Source: Sporichthya brevicatena (lineage in GTDB: Bacteria; Actinomycetota; Actinomycetes; Sporichthyales; Sporichthyaceae). From it: 45,076 nt of DNA. The DNA is taken from assembly GCF_039525035.1 (NCBI RefSeq), contig NZ_BAAAHE010000004.1, forward strand, positions 147,482-192,557, written 5' to 3'. Position numbers and translations under genes: made by a program. The notes under the pieces are model-generated. The model was not told the DNA's origin. It saw only the letters and a list, made by a program, of their open reading frames with translations, and searched no databases. Position 1 is the first letter of the stretch. Each line of letters opens with the position of its first letter. Positions 26,228-35,287 of the stretch are shown here, in pieces.

Positions 26228-27529
26228 ATGCCGAACACTTCGCGCCGCCACATCGCCGTCGTCGGGGGCGGGGTCTCCGGGCTGACCGCCGCCTGGGTCC
26301 TCTCCCGCACCGCAGACGTCACCCTCTACGAGTCCGACGACCGGCTCGGTGGGCACGCCCACACCCATGACGTCGTCCGCGCCTCCGGCGGGACCGCCGC
26401 CGTCGACACCGGGTTCCTCGTCCACAACGAGCGGACCTACCCGACGCTGCTGCGCCTGTTCGCCGAACTCGGCGTCGCGACGCAGCCGTCGGACATGTCG
26501 ATGTCGGTCCGCTGCGACGGCTGCGGGCTCGAGTACGCCGGCGCCCGGGGACTGCGGGGACTGTTCCCGGGCGCCGGTAACGCCTGCCCGGCCTACCTGC
26601 GGATGCTGACGGAGGTCCCGCGCTTCCACCGGGCCGCCCGTGCTGTGCTCGCGTCGGCGGAGTTCGCGGCGGGTTCGGCCGGAGCGGGGGAGACCACCCG
26701 CGAGGAGACGCTCGGCGAGTTCGTCGCCCGCGGCCGGTACTCGGACTACTTCGTCCGCCATTTCCTCACCCCGGTCGTGGCGTGCGTCTGGTCCTGCTCC
26801 CCAGCGACGGCGCTGCAGTACCCGGCGCGGTACCTGTTCGCGTTCCTCGCCAACCACGGAATGCTCAGCGTCACCGGCTCGCCGCAGTGGCGGACCGTGA
26901 CCGGCGGGTCCCGCACCTACGTCGAGCGCGTCGCGAAGACGCTGCACGCGGTTCACACCGCGACCCCGGTCCGCGCGGTGCGGCGCGTCGCCGACGGGGT
27001 CGAGGTCCGCGACGACGGCGACGGGCTCGCGACCTTCGACGCCGCGGTCGTCGCCACCCACCCGCACCAGGCCCTGTCGTTGCTCGCGGAACCGACCGTC
27101 GCCGAGCACGACGTCCTCGGTGCGATCCCGTACTCGGTCAACGAGACCGTCCTGCACACCGACCCCACCCCGCTGCCGCGACGGTCCGGCGCCCAGGCGT
27201 CCTGGAACTACCGGCTCGCCTCGTGCGCGGCGTCGGCGGAGTCGGTCGCCGTCTCCTACGACCTGAACCGCCTCATGGCGCTGCCCGGGCCCGAGCGGTA
27301 CGTCGTCAGCCTGAACTCGCCGGCGCTGGTCGACCCGGCCACCGTGCTCGCGCGGATGGTCTACGAGCACCCGGTCTACACGCCGGACTCGGTCGCGGCG
27401 CAGCGGCGGCTGCCGGCGTTGAACGACGACCGCATCGCCTTCGCCGGCGCGTACCACGGCTGGGGCTTCCACGAGGACGGCGCGGCTTCCGGCGTCGCGG
27501 CCGCCGAACGTCTCGGGGGTACGTGGTGA
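26228..27529 (+). CDS. FAD-dependent oxidoreductase (amine-oxidase-like, Rv0449c type)
   Basis: A 433-residue flavoprotein. The N-terminal FAD motif is GGGVSGLTAAW, followed by the second segment DRLGGHAHTHDV and DTGFLVHNERTYP, typical of the NAD(P)-binding oxidoreductases found beside DUF1365 and cyclopropane synthase genes. The C-terminal FAD contact is DDRIAFAGAYHGWGFHEDG. Its TGA overlaps the GTG of the DUF1365 gene by 4 nt. The combination Rv0449c-Rv0448c-Rv0447c in mycobacteria has the same order. It probably oxidises or desaturates a fatty acyl chain in membrane phospholipid in concert with the methyltransferases downstream; that reaction is inferred. Confidence 0.85.
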   Translation: MPNTSRRHIAVVGGGVSGLTAAWVLSRTADVTLYESDDRLGGHAHTHDVVRASGGTAAVDTGFLVHNERTYPTLLRLFAELGVATQPSDMSMSVRCDGCGLEYAGARGLRGLFPGAGNACPAYLRMLTEVPRFHRAARAVLASAEFAAGSAGAGETTREETLGEFVARGRYSDYFVRHFLTPVVACVWSCSPATALQYPARYLFAFLANHGMLSVTGSPQWRTVTGGSRTYVERVAKTLHAVHTATPVRAVRRVADGVEVRDDGDGLATFDAAVVATHPHQALSLLAEPTVAEHDVLGAIPYSVNETVLHTDPTPLPRRSGAQASWNYRLASCAASAESVAVSYDLNRLMALPGPERYVVSLNSPALVDPATVLARMVYEHPVYTPDSVAAQRRLPALNDDRIAFAGAYHGWGFHEDGAASGVAAAERLGGTW

Positions 27530-28251
27530 GCGCACCGGCGCTGTACGACACGACGATCGCGCACGTCCGGCACACGCCGGTGCGCAACGCGTTCCGGTAC
27601 CGCAGCTACTCCTGGCTGGTCGACGTGGACGACCTGCCCCGGCCGGCCTGGCCCCTACGGGCGCTCGCTGAGTTCCGTGCGCAGGACCACCTGGGCGAAC
27701 CCGATCAGACACTCCGTCAGAATCTCGACGACTTCCTGGCGCTCCACGGCATCGACGTCCGCGGCGGGCGGGTCCTCATGCTCGCCAACGCGCGGGTGCT
27801 CGGGTACGTGTTCAACCCGCTGTCGGTGTTCTGGTGCCACGACCCCGCCGGCGAACTCGTCGCCGTCGTTGCGGAGGTCCACAACACCTACGGCGAGCGG
27901 CACGCCTACCTGCTCCGCCCCGGGCCCGACGGCCGGGCGGAGTTCGCCAAGGAGTTCTACGTCTCGCCGTTCCACCCCGTCGACGGGCGCTACGTGATGT
28001 CGCTGCCCGCCCCGGACGAGCGCGTCGCGATCACCGTCGAGCTGCACCGCGGCGAGGGGCGACCGTTCGTCGCGACCGTCCGCGGGGTGCGCCGGGGCGC
28101 GGGCACCGCCGCGTTGCTGCGGGCCGCGGCCCGCGTCCCCTGGGTCACCCTCACCGTCGCCGCGCAGATCCGGTACCAGGGCATCCGCCTCTGGCTCCGT
28201 CGCATCCCCGTCGTCCCCCGTCCGCCCCACCCTCGTCAGCCAGGAGTCTGA
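27526..28251 (+). CDS. DUF1365 protein
   Basis: A 241-residue protein of unknown function, always genomically tied to FAD oxidoreductases and cyclopropane-type synthases. Hallmarks are the N-terminal LYDTTIAHVRHTPVRNAFRYRSY, then VFNPLSVFWCHD, VAEVHNTYGERHAYLL and KEFYVSPFHPVDGRY. The start is GTG 27526, overlapping the oxidoreductase stop (GTGA), and its TGA directly abuts the GTG of the next gene. Upstream in-frame codons exist but are not used. It likely supports the lipid-modification reaction. Confidence 0.88.
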   Translation: MSAPALYDTTIAHVRHTPVRNAFRYRSYSWLVDVDDLPRPAWPLRALAEFRAQDHLGEPDQTLRQNLDDFLALHGIDVRGGRVLMLANARVLGYVFNPLSVFWCHDPAGELVAVVAEVHNTYGERHAYLLRPGPDGRAEFAKEFYVSPFHPVDGRYVMSLPAPDERVAITVELHRGEGRPFVATVRGVRRGAGTAALLRAAARVPWVTLTVAAQIRYQGIRLWLRRIPVVPRPPHPRQPGV

Positions 28252-29538
28252 GTGAGCCTCACCCTGCCCCGCCGGAACAGCTACGACCCCGGCGTCGACG
28301 CCGTCCGCTGGCCGGACGTCGCCTCCCTGCCCCCCGGCGGCTACCGCGCCAAGGCCGCGCGGGCGCTCTTCGCCCACGTCGCCCGGCGGATGGAGCTGCA
28401 GATCCTGCTGCCCGACGGGACGAACATCGGCGCCGGCGGTCCCGACACCCCGGTGCTGCGACTGGTCCGGCCGGCGGCCCTGCACCGCCGCCTCGGCAAC
28501 GGTGGCCTGATCGGCTTCGGCGAGGCCTACCTCGCGGGCGACTGGACCGCCGACGACCTGACCACCGTCCTCACCGTGTTCTGCCGGCGCATGGCGACGC
28601 TGGTGCCGCCGTCGCTGCAGCGTCTGCGTGACGTCGCCGTGCACCGGCACCCGCACACCGAGCGCGGGACCGCGGAGAACGCCCGGCGCAACATCTCGCG
28701 GCACTACGACCTGTCCAACGACCTGTTCGCGCTGTTCCTCGACGAGACCCTGACCTACTCGGCGGCGCTGTTCGGCCCGGGCGACGGCTCGGACGCCGCG
28801 GCGGCGACCACGACGTGGGACGACCTCGCCGACGCCCAGCGCCGCAAGATCGACCGGCTGCTCGACGCGGCCGGGGTGCGCGCCGGCTCGAGCGTCCTGG
28901 AGATCGGGACCGGGTGGGGCGAACTCGCGCTGCGGGCGGCCGCGCGCGGAGCGACCGTCCGCTCGATCACGTTGTCGGAGGAGCAGCGGACCCTGGCGCT
29001 GCAGCGGGTGGCGGCGGCCGGGCTGGGCGACCGCGTCTCGATCGAGCTGTGCGACTACCGCGCGGCGCAGGGGCAGTACGACGCCGTCGTCTCCGTCGAG
29101 ATGATCGAGGCCGTCGGGTACGACTTCTGGCCGGAGTACTTCGCGACGCTGCACCGCCTGGTGACCCCCGGCGGCCGCATCGGACTGCAGGCGATCACCA
29201 TGCCCCACGACCGGATGCTCGCCTCCCGCTACACCTACACCTGGATCCACAAGTACGTGTTCCCCGGCGGGCTGATCCCGTCGGTGGAGTCGGTCGAGTC
29301 CTCGGCCGCGCAGGCCGGGCTGACCGTCACCGCCCGCCACGGGTTCGGCCGGCACTACGCCGAGACGCTGCGGTTGTGGCGCGACCGGTTCGCCGCCCGC
29401 GCGACGGAGGTCGAGGCCCTCGGGTTCGACGCGACCTTCCGGCGGATGTGGGAGTTCTACCTCTGCTACTCCGAGGCCGGCTTCCGCGCGGAGTACCTGG
29501 ACGTCAACCAGTTCGTGCTGACCCGGGAGGAGGGGTGA
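28252..29538 (+). CDS. cyclopropane-fatty-acyl-phospholipid synthase family methyltransferase 1
   Basis: A 428-residue SAM-dependent enzyme acting on unsaturated acyl chains of membrane phospholipids. The signature ISRHYDLSNDLFALFLDETLTYSAALF, the SAM motif VLEIGTGWGELALRAA and SVEMIEAVGYDFWPEYF are present. It keeps the canonical active-site stretch WIHKYVFPGGLIPS of true cyclopropane synthases. GTG 28252 follows immediately after the DUF1365 stop. The next gene, 2 nt after its stop, encodes a second and more divergent family member. The product (cyclopropane or methyl-branched chain) cannot be decided here. Confidence 0.9.
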   Translation: MSLTLPRRNSYDPGVDAVRWPDVASLPPGGYRAKAARALFAHVARRMELQILLPDGTNIGAGGPDTPVLRLVRPAALHRRLGNGGLIGFGEAYLAGDWTADDLTTVLTVFCRRMATLVPPSLQRLRDVAVHRHPHTERGTAENARRNISRHYDLSNDLFALFLDETLTYSAALFGPGDGSDAAAATTTWDDLADAQRRKIDRLLDAAGVRAGSSVLEIGTGWGELALRAAARGATVRSITLSEEQRTLALQRVAAAGLGDRVSIELCDYRAAQGQYDAVVSVEMIEAVGYDFWPEYFATLHRLVTPGGRIGLQAITMPHDRMLASRYTYTWIHKYVFPGGLIPSVESVESSAAQAGLTVTARHGFGRHYAETLRLWRDRFAARATEVEALGFDATFRRMWEFYLCYSEAGFRAEYLDVNQFVLTREEG

Positions 29539-29540
29539 CG

Positions 29541-30842
29541 ATGGCCGCGAAGCGTGGAGCGGCGCACCGACTCGTCGCGCTGCTCGAGCCGCTGTTCGGC
29601 GGGGACCTGCCGATCCGCGTCCGGGCCTGGGACGGCAGCGAGGTGGGCCCGGTGGACGCCCCGGCGGTCGTCGTGCGTTCGCGGCGAGCGCTGCGGCGGC
29701 TGGTCTGGCAGCCGGGCGAGCTCGGGCTCGCGCAGGCCTATGTCACCGGCGAGATCGACGTCGAGGGTGACCTCACCGAGGGCTTCCGACTGATCTGGTC
29801 GACGATCCGGGAGCGGGAGCTCGCGGCACCGAAGCTGACTCCTCGTCAGCTGTTGGGGGCGGCGGGCACCGCGGCCCGGCTCGGCGCGATCGGACTCCGG
29901 CCGGCGGCGCCCGCGTCGCAGGCGAAGCTGACCGGTGCCCTGCACAGCAAGCGGCGCGACCGGGCGGCGATCAGCCACCACTACGACCTCTCCAACGAGT
30001 TCTACGCCCTGCTCCTCGACGACGTGCACCTGGCGTACTCGTGCGCGTACTTCACCTCCGACGCCCCGGACTACTCGCTCGTCGACGCTCAGCGCGACAA
30101 GCTCGACCTGGTCTGCCGCAAACTCGGCCTCGGGCCGGGGTCGCGGCTGCTCGACATCGGTTGCGGCTGGGGTTCGCTCTCGCTGCACGCCGCAGAGCAC
30201 TACGGCGCCGAGGTCCTCGGCGTCACGCTCTCGAGCGAGCAGCGGGACTTCGTCCGGGCCCGGGTCGTTGAGCGCGGCTTCGGCGACCGGGTCGAGATCC
30301 GGCTGCAGGACTACCGTGACGTGCTCGCCGACCCGGCCGCCCGCGGCCGCTTCGACGCGGTGTCGTCGATCGAGATGGGCGAGCACGTCGGTGCCGAGAA
30401 CTACCCGACGTTCGTCGGCGTCGTGCACGACGCCCTGCGCGACGGCGGACGGGCGCTGATTCAGCAGATGTCCCGCCGCGACCGCCCCGGCGGCGGGGAG
30501 TTCATCGAGTGCTACATCGCCCCGGACATGCACATGCGTCCGGTCGGCGGGACCGTCGCGCTGATCGAGGACGGTGGCCTCGAGGTCCGCGACGTCCACG
30601 CCCTGCGCGAGCACTACGTCTGGACGGTCCGTGCCTGGCTCGAGACGCTCGAGAAGAACTGGGACGCCGTCGTCGCGCTCGTCGGCGAGGAGGTCGCCCG
30701 CGTCTGGCGGCTGTACCTCGTCGGCGGCGCCCTCGTGTTCGAGGAGGGCCGCATGGGTGTCGACCAGATCCTCGCCGTCCGCCGCTCACCCGCCGGCGTT
30801 GCCGGGATGCCCCGGACCCGCCAGTCCTTCGAGGCGCCGTGA
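29541..30842 (+). CDS. cyclopropane-fatty-acyl-phospholipid synthase family methyltransferase 2
   Basis: A 433-residue second member of the same family. It has SKRRDRAAISHHYDLSNEFY, the SAM motif LLDIGCGWGSLSLHAA and SSIEMGEHVGAENYP. Unlike its neighbour, the active-site region reads FIECYIAPDMHMRPVGG, so the usual FPGG is replaced. It is therefore likely to act on a different acyl substrate or give a different product, such as a methyl branch. ATG 29541 lies 2 nt after the preceding stop (TGACG-ATG). Its TGA overlaps the GTG of the DUF1295 gene by 4 nt. Confidence 0.88.
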   Translation: MAAKRGAAHRLVALLEPLFGGDLPIRVRAWDGSEVGPVDAPAVVVRSRRALRRLVWQPGELGLAQAYVTGEIDVEGDLTEGFRLIWSTIRERELAAPKLTPRQLLGAAGTAARLGAIGLRPAAPASQAKLTGALHSKRRDRAAISHHYDLSNEFYALLLDDVHLAYSCAYFTSDAPDYSLVDAQRDKLDLVCRKLGLGPGSRLLDIGCGWGSLSLHAAEHYGAEVLGVTLSSEQRDFVRARVVERGFGDRVEIRLQDYRDVLADPAARGRFDAVSSIEMGEHVGAENYPTFVGVVHDALRDGGRALIQQMSRRDRPGGGEFIECYIAPDMHMRPVGGTVALIEDGGLEVRDVHALREHYVWTVRAWLETLEKNWDAVVALVGEEVARVWRLYLVGGALVFEEGRMGVDQILAVRRSPAGVAGMPRTRQSFEAP

Positions 30843-31621
30843 CGGGCTTCGGAATCGGGTTCGCGGCGTCCGCCGGAGCGGTGCTCCTGCTGATGGCGGG
30901 GACATTCGCGGTGGCCCGGAAGCTCGGGAAGCACAGCGTCGTCGACGTGGCCTGGGGGCTCGGGTTCGCGGTCGTGGCGCTGGTGAGCCTCGCCCTCGCC
31001 TCCGGGAACGGGACGCGGTCGGTCCTGCTGGCCGCGATGGTCGTCCTGTGGGGCGGTCGGCTCGCCTGGCACATCGGGCGCCGGAACGCCGGGCACGGGG
31101 AGGACCCGCGCTACTCCGAGCTGCTGTCCAAGGCGCCGCCGGAGCGTCGCACGGCCTACGCGCTGCGGATGATCTACGGCCTGCAGGGCGCGCTCATCCT
31201 GTTCATCTCCCTGCCGGTGCAGGCCGGCACGCACGCCGACGCCGCGATCGGTCCGCTCGCCGTCCTCGGCGTCGCGGTCTGGGGGATCGGTCTGTTCTTC
31301 GAGGCGGTCGGCGACCACCAGCTGCACGCGTTCAAGGCGAATCCGGCCAACCGCGGCCAGGTCATGGACCGCGGCCTGTGGCGGTACACCCGGCACCCGA
31401 ACTACTTCGGCGACGCCTGCGTGTGGTGGGGCGTCTGGCTGGTCGCGGCCGAGACCGGGGTCGGGGCCCTCACCGTGCTCTCGCCGGTCGTGCTGACGTT
31501 CTTCCTGACCAAGGGCACCGGCGCCGCGTTGACCGAGAAGCGCATGGCCGGGCGCCCCGGGTTCGCCGAGTACGTCGAGCGCACCTCGGGCTTCGTGCCC
31601 CTGCCGCCGAAGCAGCGATGA
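30839..31621 (+). CDS. DUF1295 integral membrane protein (steroid 5-alpha-reductase-like)
   Basis: A 260-residue protein with about six hydrophobic helices. The C-terminal region RGLWRYTRHPNYFGDACVWW is the signature of the DUF1295/isoprenylcysteine methyltransferase-like and steroid-reductase fold; KGTGAALTEKRMAGRPGFAEYVERTSGFVP completes it. The start is GTG 30839, overlapping the second methyltransferase stop. In many genomes this family closes the oxidoreductase-DUF1365-cyclopropane synthase operon, consistent with a membrane step in acyl-chain modification, perhaps a reduction. The exact reaction is unknown. Confidence 0.87.
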   Translation: MTGFGIGFAASAGAVLLLMAGTFAVARKLGKHSVVDVAWGLGFAVVALVSLALASGNGTRSVLLAAMVVLWGGRLAWHIGRRNAGHGEDPRYSELLSKAPPERRTAYALRMIYGLQGALILFISLPVQAGTHADAAIGPLAVLGVAVWGIGLFFEAVGDHQLHAFKANPANRGQVMDRGLWRYTRHPNYFGDACVWWGVWLVAAETGVGALTVLSPVVLTFFLTKGTGAALTEKRMAGRPGFAEYVERTSGFVPLPPKQR

Positions 31622-31632
31622 CCCCGCCGGGC

Positions 31633-31638
31633 TAAGTT
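31633..31638 (+). promoter_or_regulatory. -10 box of a probably leaderless nitronate monooxygenase transcript
   Basis: TAAGTT ends 7 nt before ATG 31646, with no ribosome site between, directly after the end of the lipid operon. Confidence 0.48.
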
Positions 31639-31645
31639 GCTGCCG

Positions 31646-32761
31646 ATGTGGCAGAACACCCGGCTGACGCGGCTGCTCGACATCGAGCTGCCGATCGTCG
31701 GCGCGCCGATGGCCGGCGGTCCCAGCACGCCCGCGCTGGCCGCCGCGGTCAGTGACGCCGGCGGGCTCGGCTCGATCGGCCTCGGCTACTCGACCCCGGA
31801 CGACATCCGCGCCACCATCCGCGCGACGCGCGAGCTGACCGACGCCGCCTTCCTGATCAACCTCTTCGTCCCGCCGCCGGAGCTGCCGGTCCTCGACGCG
31901 GCCGCGGTCGGCCAGGTCGAGGGGATGGTCGCCGAACTGCGCGCCGACCTCGGGCTGCCGACCCGCCTGCCGGTGCCCGAGCGGCTGATGGTCCCGTTCG
32001 CCGACCAGGCCGCCGTGCTGGTGGAGGAACGTGTCCCGGTCGCCGGGTTCGCCTTCGGGGTCCCGCCCGCCGAGACCGTGACCGCCCTGCGCGAGAACGG
32101 CACCGTCGTGTTCGCGACCGCCACCTCGGTCGCCGAGGCCCGCGCGCTCGTGGCCGGGGGCGTGCAGGTCGTTCTCGCCCAGGGCGCGGAGGCCGGTGGG
32201 CACCGCGGGCAGTTCGTCGGTGGTGACGGCTCCGGTCCCCGCGAGGAGGGCGCGCCGGTCGGCGACCCGATCGGGACGATGGCCCTGGTGCCCGCGGTCG
32301 TCGACGCGGTCGGCGCCGACGTCCCCGTCGTCGCCGCGGGTGGTCTGCGCGACGGCCGCTCGGTGCTCGCCGCTCTCGCGCTCGGCGCCGACGCCGCGCA
32401 ACTCGGCACGGCGTTCCTCCGTACTCCCGAGGCCGGCACCAACGAGCCGTACCGGGCCGCACTCGCCGCGGCCGACGGCAGCGAGACGGTCCTGACGACC
32501 TCGTTCTCCGGCAAGCCCGCCCGCGGTCTGCGCAACACCTACGTCGACACGGTCGGCGTCCGCCCGGACGTGCCGCCGTACCCCGTCACCCACGTCCTGA
32601 CGACGGAGCTGCGCGCCGCCGCCCGGGCGGCCGGACGCTCGGACCTGCAGTCGTTGTGGGCCGGGCAGGGCGTCGCCGGCGCCCGCGACCTCCCGGCCGG
32701 GCGGCTGCTCGGTCTGTGGGTCGACGAGATCGAAGCGATCCTGGAGGGCTGGCGTTCGTGA
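31646..32761 (+). CDS. nitronate monooxygenase family FMN enzyme
   Basis: A 371-residue TIM-barrel flavoprotein oxidising alkyl nitronates or related carbanions. It shows IVGAPMAGGPSTPALAAAVSDAGGLGSIG at the N-terminus, the conserved histidine loop AEAGGHRG and the FMN phosphate-binding AAGGLRDGRSV/LGADAAQLGTAFL segments. The start is ATG 31646 (MWQNTRL); a TTG at 31637 is in frame. Its stop overlaps the GTG of the SCO6745-family gene by 4 nt. The substrate in this organism is unknown; members also include non-nitronate oxidases. Confidence 0.88.
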   Translation: MWQNTRLTRLLDIELPIVGAPMAGGPSTPALAAAVSDAGGLGSIGLGYSTPDDIRATIRATRELTDAAFLINLFVPPPELPVLDAAAVGQVEGMVAELRADLGLPTRLPVPERLMVPFADQAAVLVEERVPVAGFAFGVPPAETVTALRENGTVVFATATSVAEARALVAGGVQVVLAQGAEAGGHRGQFVGGDGSGPREEGAPVGDPIGTMALVPAVVDAVGADVPVVAAGGLRDGRSVLAALALGADAAQLGTAFLRTPEAGTNEPYRAALAAADGSETVLTTSFSGKPARGLRNTYVDTVGVRPDVPPYPVTHVLTTELRAAARAAGRSDLQSLWAGQGVAGARDLPAGRLLGLWVDEIEAILEGWRS

Positions 32762-33645
32762 CCGCCTTGTTGCCGCAGAACCCCGCTCGCCGCATGTGGC
32801 AGCTGTTCGAGACCTTCCACGCCGTCACCTACTTCGATGCCGACGCCCGCGCGGCCGCCGAGTCCCTCGGTGTCAGCGGCTTCTGGGACAACTACGTTGT
32901 GATGCGCGCGGCGCCGCTCGGTCCCGTCGGGGCCGACCTGGTCACCGCGGTGTTCTACGGCTTCCACCGCGACCGCATCGCGGCGACGCTGCCGGCGGTC
33001 TGGGAGACCACCACCCCCGATGCCGTCCTCGCGGCCCGGTCGGCCGGGGTCGACCGGGCCCTGCGCCGCTTCTGGGGCGAGGGCGCCGCCGACGACCCGG
33101 ACGTCCGCGCCGCCGCCGACCTCGCCTGGGACGCCGCGCAGGCGGCCGACTGCGCGGGCCGGCCGCTGGCCGCCGCCAACCGAGCGCTGCCCCGCCCGGA
33201 CGAGCCACATCTCGCGCTCTGGCAGGCCGCCACCACCCTGCGCGAGCACCGCGGTGACGGCCACATCGCGGCTCTGACGGTCCGTCGGATTCACCCGGTC
33301 ACGGCGATGCTGCTCAAGGTCGGCGCGGGGGAGTCCGAGGCCGAGCCGCTGCGCCTCGGCCGCAAGTGGGCGACGTTCGAGTGGCAGGCCGCGGAGATGC
33401 ACGCCCGCGAGCAGGGCCTGATCGACGACGACGGACGGCTCACCGGCACCGGTACCGCGCTCCACGAGGCGATCGAGGCCGACACCGACAGCGCGGCCGC
33501 CGGCCCTTGGGCGCACCTCGGCCCCGACGCGACGGCCGAGCTCGAACGGCTCCTGGTTCCGCTCGCGGGACGCGTCGTGACGGCGGGCCTGCTGCCCGAG
33601 CCGAACCCGATCGGCCTCCCGCTGCCCGGTGCCGCCACGTCCTGA
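32758..33645 (+). CDS. SCO6745-family protein
   Basis: A 295-residue, mostly helical cytoplasmic protein starting at GTG 32758. The opening NPARRMWQLFETFHAVTYF and the later GFWDNYVVMRAAPLG and FYGFHRDRIAATLPAVWE are typical of the SCO6745 family, in which a winged-helix-like architecture has been suggested; its function is unknown. It overlaps the preceding nitronate monooxygenase by 4 nt and the following exonuclease/phosphatase-family gene by 17 nt, so the three form one coupled unit. Confidence 0.83.
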   Translation: MTALLPQNPARRMWQLFETFHAVTYFDADARAAAESLGVSGFWDNYVVMRAAPLGPVGADLVTAVFYGFHRDRIAATLPAVWETTTPDAVLAARSAGVDRALRRFWGEGAADDPDVRAAADLAWDAAQAADCAGRPLAAANRALPRPDEPHLALWQAATTLREHRGDGHIAALTVRRIHPVTAMLLKVGAGESEAEPLRLGRKWATFEWQAAEMHAREQGLIDDDGRLTGTGTALHEAIEADTDSAAAGPWAHLGPDATAELERLLVPLAGRVVTAGLLPEPNPIGLPLPGAATS

Positions 33646-34645
33646 CGGCGCCGGCGCGACCCGGGACCGGCTCCGCCGCCTGTCCCGCCGCGTCCTGCGC
33701 CGCCGCTCGATCCTGCCCGCGCTCCTCGCGGTCGCCGCTGCCCCGTCCGCCGTGCGCATCACCGGCGACGGCGACCACGCCTGGCCGATCATGATCGTCA
33801 CGTTCGTGCCGGTGGCGGCACTCGCGCTCGTCCCGCTCACCGCGCTGGCGTTCGGGCTGCGGCGATGGCGCACCGGAGCGATCGGTGCCGCCCTGGTGGC
33901 CCTCAACGCGCTCTGGCTGGCCCCGCTCTACGTGGCCGACGACCCGCCCCCGGGTACCGACCTGGTCGCGATGACGATCAACCTGCAGTACGGCCTCGCC
34001 GACGCCGGCGAGGTGGTCACGGCCGTCCGCACCCGCCACGTCGACGTCCTCGGCGTCACCGAGCTCACCCCGGAGGCCGTGGCCGCGCTCGGGGCGGCCG
34101 GGCTCGACGACCTGCTCCCGCACCGCGTGCTCAGCCCGGACGTCCTCGCCCACGGCAGCGGCCTGTGGTCGCGGTGGCCGGTCACCCCGGCCGAGGAGTG
34201 GCGTGGCGTCCACCGCATGCCCGGCGGCACGGTCGCGGTCCCGACCGTCGCCGGGCCGCGGGACGTGGCCGTCCGCGTCGCGCACCCGTTCCGGACCTCG
34301 CGCTTCCACGCGCGCTCCTACGAGCGGGACCACCGGTTGCTCCGGGAGCGGCTGGCCGCCCAGCCGGCCGACGTCCCGGCGATCGTCCTCGGGGACTTCA
34401 ACGCCTCCCGGGACCACACCGCGTTCCGCCGCCTGCTCTCCGACGGCTGGCGCGACGCCCCGGAGTACGCCGGGTCGGGGTTCGTCGGCACGTGGTCCCC
34501 GCGCTACCGGATCCCGCACTTTGTGCAGTTGGACCACATCCTGTTCAACTCCCGGCTCGGGGCCCGCTCGACCGCAAACTTCGAGGTCAGGGGCACCGAC
34601 CACGGGGCCCTGGTGGCCCGACTGGTGTTGGCTGAAGATCGCTGA
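33629..34645 (+). CDS. membrane-anchored endonuclease/exonuclease/phosphatase family protein
   Basis: A 338-residue protein. A basic N-terminus (RLRRLSRRVLRRRS) precedes two or three hydrophobic helices (about residues 30-105), placing the catalytic domain outside the membrane. That domain shows NLQYG, VTELTPEA, the metal/catalytic LGDFNAS and LDHIL, and a final DHGALVA, the usual order in this fold. The start is GTG 33629, 17 nt inside the previous gene. Substrates could be nucleic acids, phosphoinositides or other phosphodiesters; none can be chosen. Confidence 0.82.
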   Translation: MPPRPDGAGATRDRLRRLSRRVLRRRSILPALLAVAAAPSAVRITGDGDHAWPIMIVTFVPVAALALVPLTALAFGLRRWRTGAIGAALVALNALWLAPLYVADDPPPGTDLVAMTINLQYGLADAGEVVTAVRTRHVDVLGVTELTPEAVAALGAAGLDDLLPHRVLSPDVLAHGSGLWSRWPVTPAEEWRGVHRMPGGTVAVPTVAGPRDVAVRVAHPFRTSRFHARSYERDHRLLRERLAAQPADVPAIVLGDFNASRDHTAFRRLLSDGWRDAPEYAGSGFVGTWSPRYRIPHFVQLDHILFNSRLGARSTANFEVRGTDHGALVARLVLAEDR

Positions 34646-34656
34646 GGGCCCCGGTA

Positions 34657-34662
34657 TAGCTT
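34657..34662 (+). promoter_or_regulatory. -10 box of a probably leaderless adk transcript
   Basis: TAGCTT (within GGTATAGCTTTT) ends 7 nt before the adk ATG; there is no ribosome site. An overlapping TATAGC two bases upstream is the alternative. Confidence 0.45.
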
Positions 34663-34669
34663 TTGCCGA

Positions 34670-35257
34670 ATGCGACTGCTGATGATCGGGCCGCCGGGAG
34701 CCGGGAAGGGAACCCAGGCTGTCCGGATTGCCCAGAAGTTCAACCTGGTCCACATCTCGTCGGGCGACCTGCTGCGGGCGCACGTGAAGAACGAGACGGC
34801 GATCGGCCGTCAGGTGCAGTCGTACCTCGCGAGCGGTGACCTGGTGCCCGACGGCATCGTCATGGACATCCTCCGCAAGCCCGTGGTCGAGGCCAGCAAG
34901 CAGGGCGGCTACGTGCTCGACGGCTTCCCCCGGACCGTCGAGCAGGCCGAGATCGCCTACTCCGTCGCGCAGACGCTCGGGGTCGAGGTCCAGATCGTCG
35001 TGCACCTCGAGGTGCCCCGCGACGAGCTCATCCGCCGGCTGCTCGAGCGCGGTGAGGCCAGCGGCCGCGCCGACGACAATCTCGACGTCATCAACCACCG
35101 GCTCGACGTCTACGACGAGAAGACGCTGCCGATGCTCGCGTACTACGCAGAGCGGGAGAAGCTGGTCAACGTCAACGGTGCCCGACCGGTCGACGAGGTC
35201 ACCTGGTCCATCACCGTTCAGCTGCAGCTGCTGGCGAAGCAGCTCGCCGAGGGCTAA
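34670..35257 (+). CDS. adk: adenylate kinase
   Basis: A 195-residue cytoplasmic enzyme interconverting ATP plus AMP with two ADP. The P-loop GPPGAGKGT is at residues 7-15, the AMP-binding segment is HISSGDLLRAHV, VLDGFPRTVEQAE follows, and the lid region RGEASGRADDNLDVINHR is short. Short lids are usual in actinobacteria, so the protein is complete. It stands alone between an exonuclease-family gene and a PAS-GGDEF gene instead of between secY and map, so it may be a second copy or a relocated gene. Confidence 0.93.
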   Translation: MRLLMIGPPGAGKGTQAVRIAQKFNLVHISSGDLLRAHVKNETAIGRQVQSYLASGDLVPDGIVMDILRKPVVEASKQGGYVLDGFPRTVEQAEIAYSVAQTLGVEVQIVVHLEVPRDELIRRLLERGEASGRADDNLDVINHRLDVYDEKTLPMLAYYAEREKLVNVNGARPVDEVTWSITVQLQLLAKQLAEG

Positions 35258-35287
35258 GAGTTCCCCCTGGCAAGTCCACCCTGACAA

